Positions 8,833 to 15,276 of a stretch of 37,796 bases of DNA are shown here, piece by piece. Position numbers and translations under genes: made by a program. Each line of letters opens with the position of its first letter. Position 1 is the first letter of the stretch. Origin of the DNA: Holdemania massiliensis AP2 (GTDB taxonomy: Bacteria > Bacillota_I > Bacilli_A > Erysipelotrichales > Erysipelotrichaceae); the NCBI RefSeq assembly GCF_000327285.1, contig NZ_HE998570.1:1-37796 (forward strand), read 5' to 3'. The notes beneath the pieces were generated by a model. That model searched no databases and was not told the origin of the DNA. It saw nothing but the letters and a program-made list of their open reading frames with translations.

Positions 8833-8935
8833 TGTTCAGTGAAAAGCGAGGGAGTTTTGACTGAACAGCCTGATAAAGGAAAAGGAAGCGTTTAGGCTTC
8901 AAATCAGGAACTGCCGGATTTCGGCAGTTTTTGTT
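8833..8935 (+). ncRNA. Candidate structured RNA: three consecutive hairpins
   Basis: Hairpin 1: TGTTCAGT (8833-8840) with ACTGAACA (8860-8867), extended by AAAA/TTTT, with a purine-rich loop GCGAGGGAG. Hairpin 2: CCTGAT (8869-8874) with ATCAGG (8903-8908) enclosing GAAGC/GCTTC (8885-8889, 8896-8900). Hairpin 3: AACTGCCG/CGGCAGTT (8909-8929) plus a T tract, a terminator. The helices abut one another with almost no unpaired bases. No known riboswitch motif was recognised. It may be an untranslated tail of the micropeptide transcript or a small RNA. Confidence 0.42.
8909..8935 (+). terminator. Intrinsic terminator of the micropeptide/RNA unit
   Basis: AACTGCCG-GATTT-CGGCAGTT followed by TTTGTTTT. 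Confidence 0.8.
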
Positions 8936-8979
8936 TTACCGAGTTCATTCAGCTCTTTTTCTGATGGAAGAGAAAAGGC

Positions 8980-9008
8980 TTGTGAGAGTGAATCAAGTAG
9001 GCTATAAT
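8980..9008 (+). promoter_or_regulatory. Sigma-A promoter of the first MATE gene
   Basis: TTGTGA (8980-8985), 17 bp, TATAAT (9003-9008). It places transcription start near 9015, which rules out an upstream ATG at 9007 as the start codon. Confidence 0.75.
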
Positions 9009-9042
9009 GTTCTGGATTTTGTTTTTGGAGAGGGGGAAACGA

Positions 9043-10380
9043 ATGCATAACCGAATGACGGAAGGCAGTCCGCTGAAACTAATTTTGATGTTTGCGATGC
9101 CAGTTTTATTGGGAAATGTCTTTCAGCAATTTTATAATATGGCGGATACGATGATGGTTGGCCGGATATTAGGGGTCGACGCTCTGGCTGCGATGGGAGC
9201 GACGGCTTCTGTTTCCGGATTGGTGCTGGGTCTGAACATCGGATTGGCGCAGGGGTTTGCGATCCCGATTGCCCAGTATGTCGGCGCTGGGGAAATGGAT
9301 AAGGTCAGAAAAGCGGTGGCCGGCACGCTGATGCTGGGGCTGATCTTCGTGATTGGAATTACGGTGATCGCGTTAGTGACCGGGATTCCGGTACTGAAGC
9401 TGTTAGGAACACCGGAAGAAATCATGGGCATGTCAATCGAGTATATCTTTATTATTTACGGCGGCTTGATCATCACGATGATGTATAACATGGCTGCCAG
9501 CATTCTGCGTTCCTACGGCGACAGCCGAACTCCGCTGTATTTTCTGATTCTGGCTTCATTGACAAATATTGTCCTGGATTATGTTTTTTTAAAGACCTTG
9601 CACATGGGCGTGGGCGGAGCAGCGATCGCAACGCTGATATCCCAAGGGTTGTCGGTCGTCCTCTGTGTTTTGTATATCAAGGAAAAGACCCGTTTTCTGA
9701 TTCCGGAGAAGGAAGATTTCCAATGGGACAGAGAAATGCTGAAAGCTCAGCTGTCGTTAGGCGTTTCAATGGGACTGATGAATTCGATCGTATCAATCGG
9801 TTCCGTGATTTTACAAAGCGCTGTCAACAAGCTGGGAGCGGTGATCATTGCTGGACATACCGCTTCGCGAAAGGTAATCGAAATGTTCATGCAGCCGCTA
9901 ATCAGCATCGGCGTCACCGCTACGACTTATGTATCGCAGAATCTGGGCGCAAACAAGCTTGAGCGTATTCGCAAAGGTCTGCACTGCTGCACCGCCATCA
10001 GCTTTGTCTGGTCAACATTCTGCATTCTGATTTCCTTTTGGGGAATTGACTTCATTCTGGCGCTGGTCGTGGATGCCAAAGAGGTGCAGGTCATTGCCAC
10101 GGCCCGGCAGTATTTTAAGATCAATGTCTTCTTCTTTTATGCTTTATCAGTCTTATTCATTTACCGCAATGCCTTGCAGGGATTGGGGAAAAGTCAGGCG
10201 CCGATTTTCTCAAGCTGTATTGAAATGATCGTTAAGATTTTGGCAACGCTGCTTTTGACGCCAAGTCTGGGTTATCTGGGCGTGTGTTATACTGAGCCGA
10301 TTGCCTGGATTTTAATGGCGGTGTTCCTGTTAGCCGCATTTTATCGTGACCCGCGTTTTATTCTTGGGAAAAAACGATGA
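9043..10380 (+). CDS. MATE-family efflux transporter
   Basis: 445 aa from ATG 9043, preceded by GGAGAGGGGG. Twelve hydrophobic helices in two homologous halves are visible. The N-terminal MTEGSPLKLILMFAMPVLLG and the FQQFYNMADTMMVGRILG segment are typical of the DinF/NorM-like MATE group. These are membrane antiporters that use Na+ or H+ to export organic cations or other small molecules. It is monocistronic, with its own promoter and terminator. It is more distant from the other two MATE proteins in the window than they are from each other. Confidence 0.92.
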   Translation: MHNRMTEGSPLKLILMFAMPVLLGNVFQQFYNMADTMMVGRILGVDALAAMGATASVSGLVLGLNIGLAQGFAIPIAQYVGAGEMDKVRKAVAGTLMLGLIFVIGITVIALVTGIPVLKLLGTPEEIMGMSIEYIFIIYGGLIITMMYNMAASILRSYGDSRTPLYFLILASLTNIVLDYVFLKTLHMGVGGAAIATLISQGLSVVLCVLYIKEKTRFLIPEKEDFQWDREMLKAQLSLGVSMGLMNSIVSIGSVILQSAVNKLGAVIIAGHTASRKVIEMFMQPLISIGVTATTYVSQNLGANKLERIRKGLHCCTAISFVWSTFCILISFWGIDFILALVVDAKEVQVIATARQYFKINVFFFYALSVLFIYRNALQGLGKSQAPIFSSCIEMIVKILATLLLTPSLGYLGVCYTEPIAWILMAVFLLAAFYRDPRFILGKKR

Positions 10381-10382
10381 GG

Positions 10383-10412
10383 CCCAATTGGAAATTCCAG
10401 TTGGGTTTTTCT
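10383..10412 (+). terminator. Intrinsic terminator after the MATE gene
   Basis: CCCAATTGG (10383-10391) pairs with CCAGTTGGG (10397-10405), followed by a long T tract. Confidence 0.88.
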
Positions 10413-10441
10413 TTTTTTCGAAATGAAAGTCAGGAAAAGAT

Positions 10442-10470
10442 TTGACGAAAAGACCGGACTCTGTTAATAT
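10442..10470 (+). promoter_or_regulatory. Sigma-A promoter of the GPP34 gene
   Basis: TTGACG (10442-10447), 17 bp, TAATAT (10465-10470). It is followed by a short run of AAGTA repeats (about 10479-10499) in the leader. Confidence 0.7.
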
Positions 10471-10526
10471 TAAATCATAAGTAGTAAGTAATAAGTAGAT
10501 AGTGCCGTTAGGCCAAGGAGGAAACG

Positions 10527-11177
10527 ATGAATAAAGAAGCGTTGACGATGGAATATTTGTTATGTGTGTTGGATGAGGAAGGAAAGCTTCCCACTTTCAG
10601 TACAGAAAAGGAAATTTGTTTCTATGCAGCGCAGCTGATTGAGCTGATCGATCTGGGCTGGGTTGTTCTGGAAGGAAAAAAACTTCAACTGACGGATAAA
10701 GGAAGTGAACCTCCAGTTTATCTGGAGCCGATGTTTGAGATTGTAAAGAAGTCCAAAGGGAAGAGAGTGGCAGATTTTGCAGGAAATCTGACCTTTACCC
10801 TGACCGGAAAACCGCGCAGGGAGATGCTGGAAGCCTGTCTGGAAGTTATGGAAGAAGCCAATCTGCTGGAAACGACAGTGAAAAAAGGCTTGCTGGGAAC
10901 AAAGGAATACCGCACGGTCAAAGCTGAAGAAAAAGATCGCGTCATTCAGAAAATTCGTGCTGAGTTTTTAGAAGAAGGTCAGATCAGTGAGGAAACAGTG
11001 CTGCTGGGCTGTCTTTTGGATAAGACCTCGCTTCTGAAAAAATATTTCTCTGCCTACGAGGCGAAAATGCTGAAGCAGCGGCTGAAAGAATTGCGGAAAG
11101 CCCCGGAGAACAAGCTGATCAACGAAATGATCGACTCGGTGGATACGCTGATTGCCGTGATTGCCGCTACGGCGTAA
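10527..11177 (+). CDS. GPP34-family (Golgi phosphoprotein 3-like) protein
   Basis: 216 aa. The all-helical pattern matches bacterial GPP34 proteins: YLLCVLDEEGKLP near the start, CFYAAQLIELIDLGWVVLEG, then VMEEANLLETTVKKGLLGTK with an EYRTV strand, and a C-terminal region of short helices (LLGCLLDKTSLLKKYF). Eukaryotic GOLPH3 binds phosphatidylinositol-4-phosphate; the bacterial role is not established. ATG 10527 has AAGGAGG upstream. The following small MerR-like gene begins 13 bp after its stop, so the two are likely cotranscribed. Confidence 0.75.
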   Translation: MNKEALTMEYLLCVLDEEGKLPTFSTEKEICFYAAQLIELIDLGWVVLEGKKLQLTDKGSEPPVYLEPMFEIVKKSKGKRVADFAGNLTFTLTGKPRREMLEACLEVMEEANLLETTVKKGLLGTKEYRTVKAEEKDRVIQKIRAEFLEEGQISEETVLLGCLLDKTSLLKKYFSAYEAKMLKQRLKELRKAPENKLINEMIDSVDTLIAVIAATA

Positions 11178-11190
11178 GGAGCGGCTGACC

Positions 11191-11460
11191 ATGGGCCGGC
11201 AAAGAAGCCTGGAAGTAATCCAGCAGGCGGAATGGGTGACGATCGGGGAATTGGTGCGGCTGACGAATGTTCGTTACAGCACGCTGAAATTTTATACCGA
11301 AGAAGGCATGATTCCGTTTGAACAGGCGGAGGAAAATCTGACGCGCCGCTACCGCCGCACGGAAGCCATCCAGCGGATTGAAGAGATCCGGCAGCTGCGG
11401 TTAGCCGGACATTCGATTCCGGAAATTGCGGAAATCTTAAGGGATAAACAGGATCGCTAG
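11191..11460 (+). CDS. Small MerR-like DNA-binding protein
   Basis: 89 aa from ATG 11191; AAGGAG overlaps the stop of the GPP34 gene and lies about 9 bp upstream. It holds only the MerR winged helix: VTIGELVRLTNVRYSTLKFY, then EEGMIPF, RYRR and a dimer-helix start (RQLRLAGHSIPEIAEIL). It has no effector domain, so it is either a stand-alone regulator or an accessory. Its close linkage suggests that it regulates the GPP34 operon (inference). Confidence 0.82.
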   Translation: MGRQRSLEVIQQAEWVTIGELVRLTNVRYSTLKFYTEEGMIPFEQAEENLTRRYRRTEAIQRIEEIRQLRLAGHSIPEIAEILRDKQDR

Positions 11461-11595
11461 TTTATCGCAAAGCATTGAGATCCCTTTGTTAAACGGTATG
11501 ACGGATCTTCAGGAAGCTTTCAGGATGTCACGAAATCGCTTCAATAACCAACCAGCGGAGAAAAACAAGAAAAACCTTGAAATTACCATAAATTT

Positions 11596-11626
11596 TTGTG
11601 CCGAATGGCAGTAACTGTGCTAAACT
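11596..11626 (+). promoter_or_regulatory. Possible promoter of purC
   Basis: TTGTGC (11596-11601) and TAAACT (11621-11626), 19 bp apart, with TGC before the -10 (extended -10 form). The match is weak. Confidence 0.35.
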
Positions 11627-11653
11627 AGTTCTGCATTATATGGAGGAAAAGGC

Positions 11654-12331
11654 ATGAATAAAGTTTACACAGGTAAGACAAAAGATGTTTATGCATTAGA
11701 CAACGGCAACTATCAGCTGAAGTTCAAGGATGACTGCACCGGAACTGACGGCGTATTCGATCCGGGAGCGAACACAGTTGGACTTCAGATCGAAGGCATT
11801 GGTCGTGAGAATCTGAAAGTTTCAGTTTATTTCTTCGAAATTCTGAAGAAGGCAGGCGTTAAAACGCACTATGTCAGCGCAGATATTGAGAATGCAACGA
11901 TGGAAGTCCTGCCGGCGGAAGTTTTCGGCAAGGGCTTGGAAGTGATCTGCCGCTATCGTGCGGTCGGAAGTTTTATCCGTCGCTACGGTGCTTACATGGA
12001 AAGCGGTACACCGTTAAACGCATATGTTGAAACCACATTGAAGGATGACGACCTGGGCGATCCGCTGATCACACCGGATGGTCTGGAAGCCATCGGCGTG
12101 ATGACTCTGGATCAGTATGCGGAAATGAAAGCCATGACGCAGAAAATTTCAGGGATTGTTAAAGAAACGCTGGCAGAAAAAGGTCTGGATCTTTATGATA
12201 TCAAGTTTGAGTTTGGTTATTACCAGGGTGAAGTCATCCTGATTGATGAAATCGCATCAGGCAATATGCGCGTTTATAAAGACGGTGAAATCGTAGAACC
12301 GACCGATCTGACGAAACTGATTTTAGGCTAA
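11654..12331 (+). CDS. purC: Phosphoribosylaminoimidazole-succinocarboxamide synthase
   Basis: 225 aa, slightly short of the usual 230-240. SAICAR synthetase motifs are visible: YTGKTKDVY at the N-terminus (ATP binding), [29 protein letters not shown] and [14 protein letters not shown] near the C-terminus. It joins CAIR and aspartate with ATP in purine biosynthesis in the cytosol. ATG 11654 follows GGAGG. It is monocistronic here and not part of a pur cluster, with its own terminator. Confidence 0.88.
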   Translation: MNKVYTGKTKDVYALDNGNYQLKFKDDCTGTDGVFDPGANTVGLQIEGIGRENLKVSVYFFEILKKAGVKTHYVSADIENATMEVLPAEVFGKGLEVICRYRAVGSFIRRYGAYMESGTPLNAYVETTLKDDDLGDPLITPDGLEAIGVMTLDQYAEMKAMTQKISGIVKETLAEKGLDLYDIKFEFGYYQGEVILIDEIASGNMRVYKDGEIVEPTDLTKLILG

Positions 12332-12356
12332 TCCGCTTTACGAAAACAAAATAATG

Positions 12357-12388
12357 AGAATGGGACGGCCGAAGTTCCATTCTTTTTC
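12357..12388 (+). terminator. Intrinsic terminator after purC
   Basis: AGAATGG (12357-12363) pairs with CCATTCT (12377-12383), followed by TTTTCTTTTT. Confidence 0.85.
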
Positions 12389-12416
12389 TTTTTCTGCCGG
12401 GTTTTCCTTTCAAATT

Positions 12417-12449
12417 TTGAAAAATTAAGAAAGTGGGAGACGGTATAAT
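12417..12449 (+). promoter_or_regulatory. Promoter-like region of PTS IIA 1, with shared element
   Basis: TTGAAA (12417-12422), two bases, then TTAAGAAAGTGG (12425-12436) and TATAAT (12444-12449). There is no good -35 at 17 bp. The first 20 bp match the region upstream of the MATE gene at 36266 in 18 positions. Confidence 0.6.
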
Positions 12450-12482
12450 AAAAAAGGATAAAACAAAGAGAGGAAGGATTTT

Positions 12483-12896
12483 ATGAAAGGAATATTATTG
12501 CTGAGTCATGGCGACATGGCGCAGGGCATGCTTCAGGCTTCTTCGATCTTTTTTGGCGAGAATCTGCCTCAGGTGCAGGCGTTGGGGTATCAGATGACCG
12601 ATGACAGCGAAGCCTTTGAAGAACAGATCGGACAGGCTGTTGCAAAGCTGGACAGCGGCGAGGGTGTTTTGATCTTAACGGATTTGTTTGCGGGGACACC
12701 AGCCCATAAAACCACACGGTATCTGAAGCCGGGACAGGTAGACGTCATCTGCGGCGTGAACTTACCGTTATTTCTGGAACTATTGGGCCTGCGGGAAAGC
12801 GGAGATCTTGATTTGAAGGCTTTGATGCAGACCGGGAAAGATGGGATTCGTCTGTGGGAAGTGATTCAGCCGCAAACGGATGAGGAATTCTTTTAA
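12483..12896 (+). CDS. PTS mannose-class EIIA component (system 1)
   Basis: 137 aa. The EIIA-man fold starts with MKGILLLSHGDMA, giving phosphorylatable H9, and later has GVLILTDLFAGTP and CGVNLPLFLELLGLR, which are family hallmarks. It accepts phosphate from HPr and passes it to the IIB below. Unusually, it has its own promoter region and is cut off from the IIB-IIC-IID genes by a terminator at 12928, so its dose can be set separately. GGAAGG precedes the ATG. Confidence 0.93.
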   Translation: MKGILLLSHGDMAQGMLQASSIFFGENLPQVQALGYQMTDDSEAFEEQIGQAVAKLDSGEGVLILTDLFAGTPAHKTTRYLKPGQVDVICGVNLPLFLELLGLRESGDLDLKALMQTGKDGIRLWEVIQPQTDEEFF

Positions 12897-12927
12897 ATTT
12901 CATTCTTGGGATCCAAGTTATTCACAT

Positions 12928-12951
12928 AGCCGGTGATTTACCGGCTTTTCT
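12928..12951 (+). terminator. Intrinsic terminator after PTS IIA 1
   Basis: AGCCGGT (12928-12934) pairs with ACCGGCT (12940-12946), followed by TTTCTT. Confidence 0.82.
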
Positions 12952-13027
12952 TATGGGAAGATCAACAGAGCAGCGACCTAAATTCCGCTTTAAAAAATCA
13001 CAAAAAGCAACCATAAATTATTACTTT

Positions 13028-13061
13028 TTGAAATTTTTGATGAAAGCGCTTTAAGTATAAT
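13028..13061 (+). promoter_or_regulatory. TTGAAA-N22-TATAAT element of PTS operon 1
   Basis: TTGAAA (13028-13033), 22 bp, TATAAT (13056-13061), with a cre-like site inside the spacer. No recognisable -35 lies at 16-18 bp. Confidence 0.55.
13041..13054 (+). promoter_or_regulatory. cre site (CcpA operator) of PTS operon 1
   Basis: TGAAAGCGCTTTAA differs from the cre consensus TGWAANCGNTNWCA by one base. It ends one base before the TATAAT box, where CcpA would block initiation. Confidence 0.75.
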
Positions 13062-13122
13062 GAGGATGTTGAAATCAGCGAGGATGCCCGCTGATGAAAA
13101 ATGAGGAGGAAAGGAAGACATT

Positions 13123-13605
13123 ATGATTGTTCAACTAAGAATTGACGAGCGCCTGATCCATGGACAAATCACTACGGCTTGGTCCCGCTTTCTGGATGTC
13201 AGCCGGATTGTGGTTGCCAGCGACAAACTGGCGAAAGATCCGCTGACCACGCAGACGCTACTGATGTCAGCGCCGGCTGGGAAGAAAGTCGCAGTCAAAA
13301 CGATTCCCGATGCGATTAAGCTGCTGTCGGATCCGCGTGTCGATACGGTCAGGGTTCTGATCATCGTCGACAATCCGAAGGATGCGGTCGCTTTAGTCAA
13401 AGCGCTGCCGATCAGCGAAGTGAACGTGGCCAACTACGTCAAAAAGAAATCTGCGAATAAGGTCAATCTGACACGGGGAGTCAATTCCGATCCGGAAGAT
13501 CTGGTTTATTTCAAAGAACTGGCTCAGATCGGGGGACATGTATTTTCTCAGCTGATCCCATCCAATCCGAGTGAAAATTTCGCTGAGATCGTTTCCAAAC
13601 TTTAA
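13123..13605 (+). CDS. PTS mannose/sorbose-class EIIB component (system 1)
   Basis: 160 aa. The N-terminus MIVQLRIDERLIHGQITTAW carries the phosphorylated histidine H13 in the DERLIHGQ motif; VNVANYVKKKS is a typical family segment in the middle. It takes phosphate from the IIA and passes it to the sugar in the IIC-IID channel. GAGGAAAGG precedes ATG 13123. It is the first gene of a three-gene operon (IIB-IIC-IID) with 18 bp to IIC. The cre site and promoter lie about 65 bp upstream. Confidence 0.94.
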   Translation: MIVQLRIDERLIHGQITTAWSRFLDVSRIVVASDKLAKDPLTTQTLLMSAPAGKKVAVKTIPDAIKLLSDPRVDTVRVLIIVDNPKDAVALVKALPISEVNVANYVKKKSANKVNLTRGVNSDPEDLVYFKELAQIGGHVFSQLIPSNPSENFAEIVSKL

Positions 13606-13623
13606 AGAAAGAGGGGGTTTCTC

Positions 13624-14418
13624 ATGACCAACGCATTATTGATTGCGTTTGCTTATCTGTTGTGGCAGGTTGCAGACAACTGGCTGGGATGGCAGACGTT
13701 TACCCGTCCGTTAGTTTTATGTACATTAACCGGTTTAATGTGCGGGGATATCACGACCGGCGTCATCATCGGCGCCGAACTGGAAGCTGTTTATATGGGA
13801 GTTTCCGCGATTGGCGGTGAAGCGCCGTCCAATTATCAGGCCGCTTCCGTCCTGGCTGTCGGCTTCGTTGTTCTTTCTGGTGCTGACCAGGGCGTCGGCT
13901 TAGCCTTAGCGGTAACCGTCGGGACGCTGATTAATGCGGTCAAGCCGTTCACACAGGCCATCGCCTTGGCGCTGCATCCATGGTTTATGAAAATTGCGGA
14001 AACCGGCAATGTTAGAAAATTCCGTATCGCAATGTGGCTGCAGGTCATCTTTGTTTCCCAGCTGCTGAATACGATTGTCGTCTTCTTAGTCGCTTTGGGC
14101 GGCGAAGCAGGACTTCAGGGTTTCATCTCGATCTGTCCGGCTTTCATCATCAACGGTTTGAATGCTTCCGCCAACATGCTGGTCGTTGTCGGCTTATGCT
14201 TAACAACACAGGCAATCTGGAATGGCGCAACAACTGTAATGTATGTCATTCTTGGCTTTGTTGCGGTTAAATACCTGGCATTGGGAACTTTGCCATTGGC
14301 CCTGATCGGCATTGTTATTGCCTTCGCGCATTTCCAGAACAGTTATAAGTTAGCGCAGAGCCGATCGGCATCCGCCATCGGCACGCAGACTCAGGAAGGG
14401 GATGATTTCTATGAATAA
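13624..14418 (+). CDS. PTS mannose/sorbose-class EIIC permease (system 1)
   Basis: 264 aa and highly hydrophobic, with about 7-8 membrane segments. Family signatures include GLMCGDITTGVIIGAELEAVYMG and SAIGGEAPSNYQAASVLAVG near the N-terminus and GLNASANMLVVVGLCLTTQA in the second half. With IID it forms the sugar channel in the cytoplasmic membrane. It starts at ATG 13624 after AGAGGGGG, and its end overlaps the IID start by 8 bp, which indicates translational coupling. Confidence 0.93.
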   Translation: MTNALLIAFAYLLWQVADNWLGWQTFTRPLVLCTLTGLMCGDITTGVIIGAELEAVYMGVSAIGGEAPSNYQAASVLAVGFVVLSGADQGVGLALAVTVGTLINAVKPFTQAIALALHPWFMKIAETGNVRKFRIAMWLQVIFVSQLLNTIVVFLVALGGEAGLQGFISICPAFIINGLNASANMLVVVGLCLTTQAIWNGATTVMYVILGFVAVKYLALGTLPLALIGIVIAFAHFQNSYKLAQSRSASAIGTQTQEGDDFYE

Positions 14419-15235
14419 GGCACCGAAGCTGACTCCGGAAGAAAGAAAAATGCTGAATAAATCGTTCTACTTCTCTCTAGGCACCAACATGGCCAGCAGT
14501 AAGGTTTCCCAGCAGTCCAAATGCTTTGCGATGGCCATGTATCCAGGACTGGAAATGTTCTATGACGATCCGGAAGACCGCAAAAAAGCCTTCTACCGCC
14601 ATGCCGGAGAATTCTTCAATACTCATCAGGTTTTCTTAGGCTTATTGGTCGGCATTGCTCTGGCCATGGAAAAACAACAGGCAGAACATCCGGAAGAGGA
14701 TATCACAGAAACGATTTCCACACTGAAAGCTTCTTTGATGGGGCCGACAGCCGGAATCGGCGACAGCTTCTTCTTCAACTGCTACCGCGTCATCATTGCC
14801 GGTTTGTGCATTGGTTTGTCAGCCAACGGCAGTCTGCTGGGCGTCATTCTGTTCGTGCTGTTGTATGGCGGACTGCTTCTGGTCTATAAATATATTTTCT
14901 TAACGGCCGGTTACCGCTATGGCACCAGCCTGATCACAGAAGCGTTTGAACGCGGCATCGTTCCGCTGATTACCGAAGCCGCGGGCATCCTCGGCGCGAT
15001 TATGGTCGGTGCGCTGATTGCCCAGAACGTTTCGATTAAGATTGCGTTGCAGCCGGTGATCGGCGGAGCAGCGATTGATTTCCAGGGCATGCTCGATTCG
15101 ATCATGCCGGGTCTGTTGTCACTGTTATTGTGGGGCTGGAGCTTCTCGCGGGTTCAGAAGGGCTGGTCACCGACCAAGCTGATCTTCTTGATCATGGGCG
15201 GCTGTATTGTCTTAGCTTTCTTCGGAATTCTCTAA
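14411..15235 (+). CDS. PTS mannose-class EIID component (system 1)
   Basis: 274 aa from ATG 14411, about 10 bp after AAGGGG; the ATG at 14402 is too close to that site. The EIID-AGA fold is shown by the MASSKVSQQSKCFAMAMYPG region, KAFYRHAGEFFNTHQVFLGL, KASLMGPTAGIGDSFFFN and C-terminal membrane helices. It forms the transport complex with IIC. It ends the operon at the hairpin at 15242, which also faces the convergent regulator 1. Confidence 0.93.
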   Translation: MNKAPKLTPEERKMLNKSFYFSLGTNMASSKVSQQSKCFAMAMYPGLEMFYDDPEDRKKAFYRHAGEFFNTHQVFLGLLVGIALAMEKQQAEHPEEDITETISTLKASLMGPTAGIGDSFFFNCYRVIIAGLCIGLSANGSLLGVILFVLLYGGLLLVYKYIFLTAGYRYGTSLITEAFERGIVPLITEAAGILGAIMVGALIAQNVSIKIALQPVIGGAAIDFQGMLDSIMPGLLSLLLWGWSFSRVQKGWSPTKLIFLIMGGCIVLAFFGIL

Positions 15236-15241
15236 ACTCAA

Positions 15242-15275
15242 GGCTGCTGCGCATTCCTGCGTAACAGCCCTTTTT
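15242..15275. terminator. Terminator between PTS operon 1 and regulator 1
   Basis: GGCTGCTGCGCA (15242-15253) pairs with TGCGTAACAGCC (15258-15269) around a TTCC loop, with one mismatch and one wobble. The CTTTTTC that follows serves the plus strand. Confidence 0.8.
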
Positions 15276-15276
15276 C

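Noticed and set aside
9007-9042. Upstream ATG as start of the first MATE gene
   Set aside because: It overlaps the TATAAT box of a good promoter, so it would not be transcribed; ATG 9043 has a strong ribosome site.
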